This document shows positions 13,036 through 26,400 of a stretch of 64,000 nucleotides of DNA, one piece after another. The stretch is taken from assembly GCF_051401765.1 (NCBI RefSeq), contig NC_135071.1, positions 20,672,961 through 20,736,960 of the forward strand. The letters run 5' to 3'. The stretch's first letter is position 1. Each line of letters starts with the position of its first letter. Both the position numbers and the translations under genes were made by a program. Under the pieces are notes generated by a model that worked only from the letters and a program-made list of their open reading frames with translations, was not told the DNA's origin and made no database searches. The DNA comes from Calliopsis andreniformis (lineage: Eukaryota > Arthropoda > Insecta > Hymenoptera > Andrenidae).

Positions 13036-14250
13036 TTGTGCGGATTCACTGTGCAATCAGGGGCTTTTTGTGCGCGGAGTCCAGGCGCAACTGACACAGT
13101 TTTTTCTTCGCTCTTCGGGACCTGCTAGCTGCCGTGGAAAACTGTTAACCAAATTCGTAGCCTCTTCTTAGAAGCCGTCTAATTTAGTTGCTGGAATTGT
13201 AGCTTCAATTTGAGTGACGTGTACGCGATAACTTTCTTGCTGAAAACTTTCCTAGAAATAACAGATTATTATTTATAATCTGATCTAATTTTGAAACGGA
13301 GTAGCTATCCAATTTTCTTCTATAATGAACGCAAAGAAAGTTACAGAAACGTAGCCTCGAGGCATGTCTGGTAGCAAAGGGTCCTCATTCACTTGCAGGG
13401 AAGTGCAATATTCTTCCCGTATCCTCTTACAAAATTCGAATTCAGACAAGCTTCTCGATATTGCATTCTAACCTAATCTGCCCGTTATTCGCTTCATTTC
13501 CTGGCCCGACTTACCAACTAATTAACATCGAAACTGATTAGGAGTATCGATGTGGTTAGATCGTTTAGGAAAACTCCAACTTAGTCAACTCAATTATCCT
13601 CGATTATCGATCATGTCTTGTCCCTGTAGTTACTGTTAATCCAATCTGTTCGGCTTTCATTAACTGCCGAATGGCCGAAACTATCAATTTTCGATTAAAT
13701 CACTTTGGCATAGTATACCCTGCGTGGTTTCTCTCCATAGTTGAAGTTTGAAACTATTCGTTATATCAGTTGGCTACGAAACTCATCCTTCTCTATGAGA
13801 AAGTAACGCGTGCAGCGTGATGCGTAGTTTCTTCATCGATTTTCCTTTAATCGACGACCCTCTCGGAATTTATGCAACGTTCCCGATGATAAATCGCTCG
13901 GGGGATGATACGAGGAATTAGAATATTGGAGAACGTCAGGCGGTTTCGCCGAATTAAAACGTTTATCTCCTGCTATTTCGAGGGTAACTAAAATGTTTCT
14001 GTTATGCAACTGAACTGCTGCCAATATCCAGCGGCCTGCAAATGCAATGAATAATACGTGCATAACTGCGTTGGAACAGATAGGATTGTTCGCGTATTTC
14101 GAGCATCGGGCGCCATTGATCGATGGTTTAGTTTTCGATGCAATTAGACTTTTGGCTTCGATCAACCGAGGAGAATGTTTCTCCAATTATTCCTCTGATG
14201 TATTCAGAGCTTTCTGGGGATATTGATGCGGTGTCATTCGGTGGCAAAAT
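13036..14250. other. non-coding stretch
   Basis: No supported gene. An 8-bp hairpin (CAGATTAT / ATAATCTG) occurs near 13262-13282. Confidence 0.4.
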
Positions 14251-14259
14251 CTAGAGAAA

Positions 14260-14450
14260 TCTAAAGAATTTTACTTTAGGATCGAAATAAGACGCTCTGA
14301 TATGAAATCAGGCGTCTTATTCGTTGTCTTGCTCGCATATATATCTATATCCAGAAAAATTGATGCATCTTGCGAAGGGGGAAGTTCATCTTTTTCCCTA
14401 AAAAGATGAACTGTTTTTATTCCGACTGTAGTTACAATAGATTACAGTCG
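14260..14450. repeat. run of four short hairpins
   Basis: Four inverted repeats follow one another: CTAAAG/CTTTAG at about 14260-14280; AATAAGACGC-CTGAT with ATCAG-GCGTCTTATT at 14286-14321 (15 paired bases, one bulge); AGTTCATCTTTT with AAAAGATGAACT at 14383-14412 (12 perfect pairs, short loop); CGACTGTA with TACAGTCG at 14423-14450 (8 pairs). No transposon termini or coding frame were recognised around them. They could be remnants of a foldback repeat or a structured RNA. Confidence 0.6.
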
Positions 14451-14454
14451 TGCA

Positions 14455-15085
14455 GAATTCTGTTGGCGTGCGAGGCGCGGGTTACTCTGGCCCGTGAATC
14501 GTAGATCAACCGAAACGAAAGGAAAAAACTGTCGCGATGCTGCGATATCGGTTGTTTATAGCTACCGTGGTTAATGGACGTGAACGGTGGCGTAAATGCT
14601 GAATAATCGTTGGAATCGATTCACCGTCTGGTGTGAATGCGAAGCGAGCATGCAGCCAGAAACAATAGCGATACGCGTCTCGCGGAAGCGAGAGATGGCA
14701 AGGCCGATTTAATACGAGCGCCCGCTCGTTCACGTCTCCTACAATCCTCGACATTCCATCTTTCCACTGTCCTTTGTCGCTTGTCGCTAACATCGGCCGA
14801 TTTGAATAGGCGTCAGAGTCATCTTCGTCTCGACACGGGCCCGAGCTACTTGCTCGAGCTGTCGATACGACAAGCTGTAAGGCTGTAACGTGTCACGTGC
14901 CACGTACGATCTCTCTGACGATTCATTAACGCGAACGAAATCGCTCGCGAATTCGTGCGACGCGTACGTGAACCGCCAACCGATGTTGATTACTGTAGAC
15001 GAGCCTCTCGACAAGTCCACCAATTATTTATGCTTTTTAATTAAAACGAACCGATGGAGGGCGCCCTTTAACCCGTACGGTTAAT
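14455..15085. other. CpG-rich patch without a clear gene
   Basis: CG dinucleotides are frequent here compared with the rest of the left half, and stop codons are correspondingly rare in several frames on both strands. No splice-supported exon or recognisable protein was found. An unmethylated regulatory region is one explanation. Confidence 0.3.
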
Positions 15086-18000
15086 TAGCGCTGGAATAAC
15101 AAGCACCAGGGATTAGCAATTTTGAAGCGAAGTAACGTAATTAATGAGATTAACGCAAAATCACGCGTATGAAGAACACATAATTGGGGCGATTGAAGTT
15201 TAATCGCGAGGTCCAATGAAATTTCAAGGAGGCTATTTAAATTTAATTACAGATTCATGGGATACGTGCAGTACACTCGAGATTTGTTACCCGCTTTATG
15301 TGGAATTATGATGCTCCCCTTTCTTCATTAAAAAACATTGCGTCGTACGTCGATTTAACAGTGACATGGAAATTTCTTTCTGTCGAAACGTCACATTGCT
15401 TGATATCTTGTCAATAAGTGCTTGATCCTCTTCTCGTGAATGCTCCAGATAGGTATTTAAAGCATTCCTTTATATTTTCAATAGACTCTTGTCCAATGTT
15501 GAGACTTCTCGAAGCTTGCAATATCGTTTCACGTTTCTTCTGGTAAGCTTTCAATAAAAGATAGGTACTGTTACTTCTTTTTATTCAACATTTTGCAAGC
15601 AGTCTACCCTCTGTATTTCATGTTCTCAGCCAAAGTCAAGTTACGAATATTAATAAATAAATGAAATCCAAGGAACATGACGAAGCGAAGCTACAAAATT
15701 TTCCAGCTGATTTATGGGGGGTTTACGGGCGAGTTTTTGGACACGAAATAATTTATCACGGGCTCCCCTGATGGTCGAAAACTGGGTCTGACCCAGATTT
15801 TAATAGAAACTACCGAAAATCACTTGGTATAATTTTGATTCGTTGCTCCTGTTACGTCTCATCCTGATCCTTAAACGATATATCTGAACGCTGTCCAAAC
15901 AGAACGCGATAGAGAAACGTAATTAACAGAAACCCGTGTCCCACGCCTATTTAATTTTCATCATATTTCATTTTCGCTCCCTATCGGAGGAATGATCGTA
16001 GCGTTACTTCTCGCTGCAGTAATAACGCAATGATAAATTAACTGACAGATTAAACTCATCCCATAAAATCCTCTCGGTTTTCGGGTCTCAAAAATTGTGT
16101 GCAGTGAAAAGTGTGAATCGCGGAGCTTCGCCAGTTTCGTATCAGACTAATTCCTTGACGCAGCTGCTGCCGTAAATCTATTTTAGCAAACACATTCCAG
16201 GCGTTTATCCATGAAATAGAGTTACGAAAAAAGCACCAGGTCCATTCGAATTTTCTTCGCCGATGGGAAGAAGAGGGCGCGCAAAGGATGAGAATTTCGA
16301 GCGGTAACTCATAAAAAGCAACGCGAAAGTAAAGTGTAAGCTACAGGAGCGGCGAGAATCGTGTAAAAATGTCTAGCCTGCTGATACTAAGCACCGTGAT
16401 GAATGAGGCGGATTGGTATTGGGAAGTTGTGGTCGGTGGTTAGCTGGTTGGAAGCTGGCGTTGAGCCAGACATCGCGTGTGAAGCCGCAGAACGTAAAAC
16501 TGTTCCTTGCTAAATCGAAGATCGTGACCTGTTCTTGGAATCATTATGGGAGTCCTACAGCTATTTGTCTTTGCGACGCGTGGTTCCTTTGCCGATTAGC
16601 GAACAGAATGTTTGCTTCGATAGGAGGTTGTTCGAAATTCGATGCTGATCGGCGGAGCGATTCTATTTGGCCCAGAGGTGATTGGGCGAAATCGTTTTAT
16701 CGGAAGCCTGCAGTTTTTCTGCATTAGTCAAAGGACCGACAATATTGGAAGTTGAGTGGATTCACGCACAGACAGCAAAATGACTGCTGGTAACAAATTC
16801 TGAAATGTTAACTCTGTTGCGAATTTAGCTTTTGGTTGATGCAGTTCTAGGGGCTATAAAGAAGATTAATACACTGTTTTAATTAAAATTTTAATACGGC
16901 GGTAATACTGTCTGCTTATTCTAGTAGAATTGTAAATGGAGACAGAATATGGGCATTTGTGCGTAATACAGTAGAAGTGTAGCGCACTTCCGATGATAAT
17001 GATAAAGGCCTCTTATCGGGGACGATATCCAACTAAAGTACAATTTGTTTTCTGTTAAAAAGGATAGAGAATTCTGTAACCAGATTGCTGGTTAGTTTAA
17101 AAAATACGTGGAACTGAAATTTTGTAATTTTTTATTTAAAAGAGGATCAGAATGTAATATGAGTTATTAGTCAATGATGAAAAATTAATAGTGCGTAAAA
17201 TTTGAATTACGAAGATGAAACTGAAATAAAAATGAAATGAAATATTTGTTCGAAGAAGTGAAAAAATGTCATTCGTTCAAAAGTAAAATTAAATCGTAAA
17301 TTGAGATACGGAAGCGTTCACAAAAATATCCCTCGACGAGTGTGAAATATTGGAACAAACTTCTTTTTGCGACGGCAGATGGAATGTAAAAAAATATTCA
17401 AAGTATTCTCTATATTTTTCCCCGAATTCCATTAAACTCTCGATATTTCCCATTTGACCATGATCACTAATTTTCTTGAACACTGTATCTTTTCTACTTA
17501 TTTTTAATACATCTTCACCTTGAACGTTTCTTTAAAAAGAATCTGTAAAACTTGCTTCGAATTTATCTGAAACGATCTGATAAAGTTGGCAGAATTTATT
17601 TAGCGTGGGTTTACTTTCTGCAGATTCACTCTTGATTTGAGATACGCTTCAAGCTATCGTATAGTTTGCATCAATACTTTATATGACAGTCGCATTTTCT
17701 TTGATCCATCATTCTATTTCCATTTTCTCCATTTATTTCTCATAATCTCATGATATTCTTGGGATCTGGTTCGCTTGGAGATTCCTTTATATTTATGTGT
17801 TCTGATATTTCTCTCTTAAACTCGAAAAGAACATTTTCGGATCAAGCATTTATTGAATTTATCTAGCAAAGTCCTGATTTCCACCGCATTAAACTTTCTA
17901 CGGACACTTTATTGGTATTACATTTCAAGATAACATTTTTCTTCCATTAATCCCTCGATTGAATTTTTCGAATCAAATATTTATAGGATCTTTTTTAAAT

Positions 18001-18929
18001 GTCTATTTTTAATAATCCTTTGATGGTTGTCCTTCACATAATTTCTCAAGAGAAATTACCAAAGCTCGTCTATTATCTGACATCTCTAGAAAAGATTTAA
18101 CATCTCTGACTTCTGGTTCCATTCGATCTCATTAGAATATTTCAGCCTCTCTTTCATCATTCCACTGTGCTCCTCGTACTCATCTATTTTCGTTGACTAT
18201 AAGCAAACACTTCACCGTCGAATGTTTAACTAACATCCAAGGAACAGATTTAGGACTGTCATTCAAATTCCATTATTGTATTTAATTTTAATTCCTACCG
18301 TTAACGCCTGCGTAATTCTATTTCAGACAGAAGCGATAACGCTAGACGCGATACGAGTGTGGTGAGAGGGTTTGCCAGCTCGTGGCAAAAAAATTATATT
18401 GGATGATAGGTCTACGGCACACTTCGTCCCCGGTTAGCACAGTAGTGTTAGCAATATCGTAGTCATGAACGCGAGGAAATATGTTTTCGTAGCAATAGAG
18501 ATGTTTAACTGAACGAAGAGTTGCCGTGAACTAGTAGAACGACAGGTCAAATAAACCTCTCATCTGTTTTACGTTTGAACAGATAATATGAAGGCGTAAC
18601 GTGCAAACATGTCCATTTTTTTAAACATCCAACCACGCTAGCCTCGGTTCACTAATGAGAACGTATATTTGCTCTCTGTTAGCTGAAAATAGGAAAAACT
18701 GCTCGCGGACGGAATTTCATGTTATCCTTTATAATTGTGCTTTTCCCTCGGGTGGAACGTGTACTTGCACTAGATCCTCATAATGGAGCAGTACATGTTT
18801 TTATAATTTTTGATTGTTAAATACACTCCACATTTTTTCGGAGATATTTAAGCTGATATTTTATTAGAGAGATTAAAAGTTTTTAAAGTATTTTAAACAG
18901 ATGCGTTTAAACAGATTTTAGCCAAAAAA
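15086..18929. other. non-coding stretch
   Basis: No protein-like frame or repeat structure could be supported. Confidence 0.4.
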
Positions 18930-19465
18930 TTGTCGATGTTTGAGCTGCAGTCACTTGGCGAAAAAAAATCGTACAGCATTCTGTCTGGTCTCATTTTAAA
19001 GAGCGAAGCTTCTACTTTCTCGTCCCTGAGTTAAATTTTTCCGAAGGTGCTTTTCCTCTCGGCTGCAAGCTGAGAAAGGGAAGGCTGTTTTCCATGAAAA
19101 ATCCTCCAAGTTCAAACGCTTGTCAGGAGCTTGATAAATTTTTTCCGCGGCCAACTTTGCACTAGATTTCAAGTCTGAAGTCTCCCCTTTCGAATGAGAT
19201 CTTGCCGAGTGGTCTGCGATTTTTTTTCGCTGAGTTATACGACTTTAAAGAAAAGGTGGGCCTCTGGCGTCAGAATCCCGCAACGATCCAGAGGTCGGAA
19301 AGTAGTCAATCTTTGAGGAACTGTCGTTTTGCGAAAAAAAATCGCAGATCATTGGGCCTGGTCTCATTTTAAAGGGCGAAGCCTCTACTTTCTCGTCCCT
19401 GAGTTGAATTTTTTCGAAGGCGCTTTCCTTCTCGGCTGCGAGGCCTGAAAACGAAGGTTATTTTT
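18930..19465. repeat. diverged dispersed repeat with a 373-bp direct duplication
   Basis: A segment of about 135 bp starting GCGAAAAAAAATCG at 18958 recurs at 19331 with about 85 percent identity by eye. The shared phrases include GGTCTCATTTTAAAG and CTACTTTCTCGTCCCTGAG. Between the copies, TCTGCGATTTTTTTTCGC (about 19211) is the reverse complement of GCGAAAAAAAATCGCAGA at 19331. The same TGCGATTTTTTTT...GTTA...TTTAAAG phrase occurs in the foldback element at 47919-48662, so the two loci appear to belong to one repeat family. Confidence 0.6.
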
Positions 19466-20345
19466 TGCCTGCAAATTTTCCTAGGAAAAATTCTAGAATC
19501 TAGAAAAGCTACATGTGGCTCACCAGTTACACTTTGGTCATCAGTGGAATGTACTCTAGGTGGGCAATGAGGAGCGATGGTTCTCATTTCGAACAGAGGA
19601 GCAACAAAAATCAATGGAAGATCGATGAAACCCAAGTTAGACTGACTAAGTTCCATCGATCTCCCTTTACGCGAATCGTTCAGACTTAACCTATTAAACT
19701 GGAGATAGATGGAATCAAATTTCATCGATCTCTCGCCACAACAAATCTTATAGTTGAAAACTTACGCTATTAATCTAAGGAGATGAATGAGGGCAGGATG
19801 CGTTCATCCGTTCTCTTTCCTCGAATTAAAACTGCTGAAGGCGAGAAACTCGAGGAACTGGTGGCAGATTATTTGCTGAGTTTTAATTAATTCCTCTGTT
19901 TGACAGGGAACTAATTTTCTTTGATCCATTACCACATGGGCCACCTAAATGTAAGGTTCGACGAATTACAAAATACGAAGTGGCCTTTCGATCTAATCAG
20001 TTAGTGGATGAATTTTTTAACCTGCTATTGCGCGATCGAATTGTATTTTTGCTTCTCTTCGTTCGCACGACTCAGTGGTTAATGTAGCTATCTATTAAAT
20101 ACTTATTTCTGTTTCTAAATTAGTTCATACATAGGCAATTTAATGCAAAAGAGCAAACAGAAGTTTCGATCGACCAAGGTCGGTGAAGGGAATTTAACAC
20201 GCGAGGCGTTAAATCGACCAAGACCCATTTTACCAGCGAATAGGTATATCACTGCGATAGCTTAGGATGTAACACGATTATTTTAAAACGACTCTACTTA
20301 CATAAAAATACGAGTTACTAACAACTTTATGTCTTTCTGTTTCAG
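19466..20345. other. non-coding stretch
   Basis: The phrase AAGTTCCATCGATCTCCCT at about 19648 is shared with about 53893, suggesting another weak dispersed repeat. No gene is visible. Confidence 0.4.
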
Positions 20346-20415
20346 AGTCTACACAATTTCGAAGGCAGTATTTTCCGCGCTATCAATAATGGTTAATACG
20401 GACGTGCAGACAGAG
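20346..20415 (+). other. candidate 70-bp exon with strong splice sites
   Basis: A very good acceptor (TATGTCTTTCTGTTTCAG) ends at 20345 and a consensus-like donor (CAGAG followed by GTGAGA) starts at 20416. One frame is open throughout. It contains an ATG at 20389 followed by nine codons (MVNTDVQTE) ending in phase 0. It may be a 5' UTR exon or carry an alternative start of the putative long plus-strand gene. No homology is recognised. Confidence 0.35.
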
Positions 20416-23400
20416 GTGAGAGAGTCACAAATGTATCTCTATGTTTATCTATTAATTCACAGATCTTCGAGAATTTCAATTCAGGAAGCGTTTAAAAATT
20501 CCCTCTGTCACTGACTGCTCGTTAGGAGATCGTGTTTAACTCCTAGTTAGTTGGCTATTAATTTTCGCCGTTCCTATATTACATATCGCATTACAGCGAG
20601 AACTGTACCCGGATCAATTAAATAGATTACCTGCTGACAGTTGTTAAATTAACGTGCTCCACGTTAATCATTCAGCGAAAATTCGGGTTCAGCTGTTTTC
20701 GAGTCCACTCCGAACGCGGCGTTAATGTCGCGAAAATATTTGTGATCTGTTTAACAAGAATGAATACCGTCAGAATCAAAAGAGTAGTTCAAAGGTAAAT
20801 AAGATTTGGAAACCTGGGAAACGAAGGTATTAGAAACGTCGGAATGGTAGAATAGGGAAATTAGATAGTTGTACGATGTGCATTATAGAAATGAAGGTCC
20901 ACTAATTTATTTCTGTGCTTTAGTTAATCTCTCTTGAAGCCGCGCATTTAGCTCAGATATGGAGGATAAAGTAACAGAGTTGCAAAGACATTTGTAATAA
21001 GGTGCACGAACGCAGTCGTGTGCAACAGAGGTCGTTGAATCGAAGATTAAAGTACTTGGAGTTAGTTTTGCACCAATGGAAATTGTAAAACCGGCGTACA
21101 AGTGAAAAAATGAATATGTTTCGAGTGAAAAACGGCCGAGCAGCATGAATTTTTCATATCTCGTTTTCTCTCCATTAAGCTTACAGGGTATAAATGCGAA
21201 AGAAAATGGTTTGAGCTTAAAAGGAAACAGAATGAAGATTGAACAGTTTTGAGGAGTTTCTATCTCAGAATATGCTTAAAATTTTTTTTACAAAAATTAT
21301 AGAAATAGCAAAACATCTACTTTTCCAAAATTTGTAATTTTTATATGGAAAATATCTTAGTATTTCTTGTAGTAAGAGTTTTTCTCAAACTTGAAATTCG
21401 ATTCAAAGTTCCCAAAGAGCAAAGACTGCGTAGCTTCTGGCGAAGACAATTAACGAGAGCTTCCACGAAACAATAGATACCAGTGAGAGGCACGCCCTCA
21501 GTGTTTCACGTGCAACGCGTTTATTTACGATAATTATGCAAAAAGGATCCGAAACATGCAAGGATGGTGTGCTATCTATTTTATTCATTGCACTAATGCA
21601 ACACTTTGCAGTCCCACAACTGTCTAGATCTCCTCGCGTTTTGTCATCGTCGCCTGTGTATTTCTGCTACAAAATGCATTCCTCGATCTTGAGAATTGCA
21701 GAAAAATAATTTCACTCGATTTTCCATTCGATAAATTTTATGATGAAAATTACTTGGATTATTCTCTACACGTTCTCACCATTTTCCGCCCTGCTCAACA
21801 CTACTACTGAATGCAATCCTCTCTGTTAATTAATATTGATACGATGGAACAGTAGCAGGCATCGAATTTCGTCGATTGCCTCTATTCACGGGGATGAAAA
21901 TTTCTGCATCGACATTACAGGCAGCTCGTGGTCGCGTGCGAATTACGTGCACAACGACCACGATTTCCGTGGGATGTTGAATCATGCATGGTAATTAACA
22001 CAGCTCGCGAAGACGTCGACTCGAGAATATACTGTTATTGTGGCGACCGATTACGTTTCGTGGCAGTTTTAAAGCTGAGCAGGTCGCCATATACATTCGT
22101 TTCGTGGATCATAAATGTCGCGTTTCAGCGGAAATGGTTGCAGACTTAATGAATTACAGCGAACGCATCGAAACCCAAAAACCTTTCGAGATTTCAAAGG
22201 CACAGACGAGATAGCCTGGAGGAGTTTGTGACACGCGAACCGAACCACTAATCTCGCGAAGAATTTAGTAATTGTGAGTCAGAGGGTCGATATTAGTTTA
22301 ATTAAACACGAAACCCATTTCGCGTGATCGAGGGTCCTATGTCAAATATTTTTATCTCGGCGCATTTCTCTTTTTTAAAAGAATACTTGCACCGTGTCGC
22401 AAGAAAGCGTATACCGCGTTACATTCTTTTTGCAGTTGAGGTAAATGTCCCAGTAGTCGACCATATTCCTATGCCTGAACACTAACACAATTTTCTTTCA
22501 TTTGAAGCTTAAGTTCTAATATAATTAAAAACGAAAAATAGTATTTCGGCTATCGGGACGTCATAATTGAAACATATTTTTAGATTGTTCACTTATTGAA
22601 GCATTCGACACCTTAAGTGTTCAAATATGGGGACATTTACCGTTAGCTGCAATTTTTAAGATCAACTTGGCCGTAAATGGGGATCGAATTTTCGAGAGCA
22701 ACCAATCGTCTGCGAAGAAAATGGGATGGTAGTATCACCTAGGCGCAGAAGACAGAGCTCTACAGATGGGAGTTCGCTAACGAGCGAATTCGTCTTCATT
22801 CACGATTCTTAACGGCGAATTTAAGTGCAATGAATGCGAGCTTGCGCTATCAATCTCATGCTGCTTTGCACCTTCCGCGACGCCGCAGGCATCGCGACCA
22901 TTCTTTTTCATGATTTATGCCTGAGCGCCTCTACTGTATATAGCTCTGCACTTAAGGATATTGCGTTACTTTTGATTTCGTAGTGACGGGCTCATAGAAT
23001 TTTCATCCTGATTTCTCTGTCTCGTTGCCTCGAAGTAGAACACGTCATCGAAACGCTTCTATGGAGTCTTTTTCATTAGAATCAGAAGGAAATACTTGAA
23101 CATGGGGATAGTTTTAGTAGTTCTGAATCTACCCTTTATAGTCGAGCTTTTCATAAATGAATACCATAGAGCCCAGATCCCCGCTATTTGCAAGTCGAGG
23201 GTAGGCTCGTCGAGGACGACGTTGATCGTCGACGCGATTAATGAGATCCACTCGATCCTCTGTGTGTTCCATTAATTACGACATCGACGAAGTATGGCTA
23301 GCTGATTCCCCCGTCTGTGAACATTGTCAGAAGTGTCGGTATCGTGGAGAATATTCGACAGTGATCACTCGTTAACAGAGAGATTTCTGATGGATGATGA

Positions 23401-26400
23401 TAGCGGGCGTAATTGCATCCTGGTTTCGAGTTTACGCATGTTATATGGACAGAGGGATTGACTGGATCATGATTGAGAAGATTCACGTTTAAGTACATTG
23501 CAATTTGACATATGCGAGAGATATTATACCATGCGTTGCGAAATAGTACGTGGATAGAATATTTTGGTAACTCAATACGACTCAACAAATACCTACTTCG
23601 ATTTACAATCCTAGGAAAATTGCAATTCCTTCATGCAGTTCCTACAGTGTTCCAAATAATAAATTGGAATAGAATTAGAATTTCTCTGCGCATTTGTCGC
23701 TGCAATAGATCGTCTTATCAATAGTACAGTGGAGCAGAAGCAAGCTAATTATCGTCTAATTATTATTCATGTAGAATGACTAGTTTGAATCCGGCATGAA
23801 TAGTTGTATGCATGATGCTTCTAGGAAATACAGCATCTGTACGTATTCCTTTCGTTGTTGCCTATATTCCAAATAGGTTATGATCTAATATTAGCACCTA
23901 CACGTTTCATTACTACACTTTAGTTAGCGAGAGCCAATGCTGTAGACGTTTATTAACTGCAATTATAATTCTGTTCTTACTAAAGTTCGCCATTAATCAT
24001 TCCACAATTTGAGTTAAACCATCGAATGCAAAGACGTTCCAATTAGAAACGTGTTGCACTCGCCTCAGGCATTTCTAGAGCGAGGAACATTGAATCATTT
24101 CCTGTCGGAACTGAACAGAATTTACTTGAAAAATAAAGAATGAATAATATCCTAAGCAGATTCCATTCTCCGATTCCACCGCGTCACAAGTCTGTTCTTT
24201 CACAAAACTCGATTGCATCTCATGAAACATTTCACTGTGGTCCGCTTTGGTGCGTCTAGCTAATTTGCTGCTCGTTCGCGCGTTATTACATTTTGTAGAG
24301 AGCTTCCTGCTTCCCGCTCCTCTATCGGGAAATTGAGAACGTTTTACGCGTATAGAAACAAACCATTCTTGCCAGCGGTTTTCCATTCCTCGCGGATCTC
24401 TTGGAATAGTTCGCATCGTTGGGAAATATTTGGCGAAGTGGAAAAGAATGAAGTCAGATGCATCAGACTTCCTGTGGATTTAAAGATAAGAAAATTTGGA
24501 AATTCCCAAACTTGGAAACCTTCGAAACTATTAAGATAAAACAATAATTCTTTTCAAAGTTTTCTTCCCTTTCCACGTGGTCCAGTATTCTTTACCGTGA
24601 CCACTCTGCATAAAATCGTGGTATCTATAGAACGTGTTTCGATTCTCAACGATTTGCCTCTGCACCGAGGTTATCTCGGGTCCCTGAGTCTGGATGTCGC
24701 CTTCGCGATATTTTATGCTAACAGGATCGCGCCATGGTCATTACAGGGCATCTTGTTTGTTCCATCATTTTCTGAAGGCAGAGCTTTTTACTGTGAAACA
24801 TTGCGATTTGTCAGCATGAATGGTAAACGCGAAGGAAATGTTCTAGTAAGCGATTTTGGTTCTAAAATTTAGCACCTGATAGGTCTTTAACCATGTCAGT
24901 TTTAAAGTTCCACAGTATATTGAAGCTATATTCAGTTTGTACGATCGTAATCAGCGGTGAAGAAGAGGATCCAAACAGACGAGATAAGTGCTTCCTGTCT
25001 CTGTTTATGCTAACAGTCGTTGAGATCCACCTCTCGTCGACGATCCACTCTTTTTCGCTTTACACTCACGGTAGAACCGTATATAATCAAAAATAACTCT
25101 CTTGGAAGGAGTATTAGCCTCCCACTTAGCACCTCCCGACAAATTTCTCCGTGTCGAACGTGTAACCTGGATGTAATAGAACATCGAGAAAGAAGCGATC
25201 ACGAAAAGCGAATTTTTCTCTTGAGGAAACTTCCCTTGAACTTTTCGAGCTGCCAGCTTACCAGAGAAAATTTCGATTTTTGCTTGACGTTAACGAGGTC
25301 TCGCACGTTTCTAACGTGATAACGAACAGACCAATAAACCGAAATTTCGAGTAGCTGTCGCTTGCAAGAAAATAGTAGAAACAAGTGTGGCGAAGGTAGA
25401 GTTTCTCTTAGAAGAGCAGTGCCACAATATTTATCACATTGATTCCCTTCACCTTTCGTTTCGAGAAGTTGATCCATTCCAGTTTCAGAGGTTAATCTTA
25501 CGAGAGGAGAACACAGAAAAGACGCGTGGTTTATGGGGCTGAGCATGGGAAAACTAAAGCAATCAAGGGAATTGGAGAGGGCGAGGAATAGCGAAGGTCA
25601 CTGAACACGGCTATCGGATGTCCGAGATTCTTGCGGATAAAGAGAGGAATGGAATGATGGAGTTTACCTCGTTTCGCGTAATGGAATTTTTCAGCGAAGC
25701 AACGATAACGCTGTCATTAAAAAAGGAACAGAATACTAGTAGAAAGGAGGAGAAGATATTCAGAAAAATTGAAGTAGCTGCAAACGCTGGTTGTTATCGA
25801 ATAGAAGGGCATTTTTACTGCTAAAGAGTTTTTCGCTTGTTCTCTCGCGTGAGCTCGTGTCCTCCTGTAATTAACAAGAAAGGAATACAAAAAAGTAGCG
25901 CTTTGAAGCGAGTCTTATAATATGTTCCATTATATTTCGAACAATTAATCCCGCGACGAGAGAAAAAAATGAAGCACTGAAGGATCGATAAGTCGGGTCA
26001 AACGTGTCACACCCATTGGCAATCTCGAGATTAATTTTCCGATCCATGAATCAGAAAAGAATGCTGAGAGGCTTGTATCCAAGGTAAAAATAGGGGGTGT
26101 CGTTTTTGCGATAATTCATCACTAGAATCGATGGTGCAACTTCATCGCACCAGCGTATCCCAGCGACTCCAGCTCGATGGGTTCTTCCCCTTTGGCTCCT
26201 TGTCACAGCTTGCTATCTTTTGTCATCGAGAATCAGCTTCCTTTAACGCTTCTCCCTGGGTTTTGGTAATGATCTTTTGCCAACGAACTTGCCTCGAAGA
26301 GTATCATGCTTTTTAACGATTAACTAGTCTGAGTTTTTTTGCTCTTTACGTGGCATCGATCACGAACTAGGTCGACAAGGTGACATCGACTGAAATAAGG

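Noticed and set aside
14506..15084. Several overlapping open frames on both strands in the CpG-rich patch
   Set aside because: They arise because CG-rich sequence lacks stop codons. They overlap in opposite directions and have no splice support or recognisable protein.
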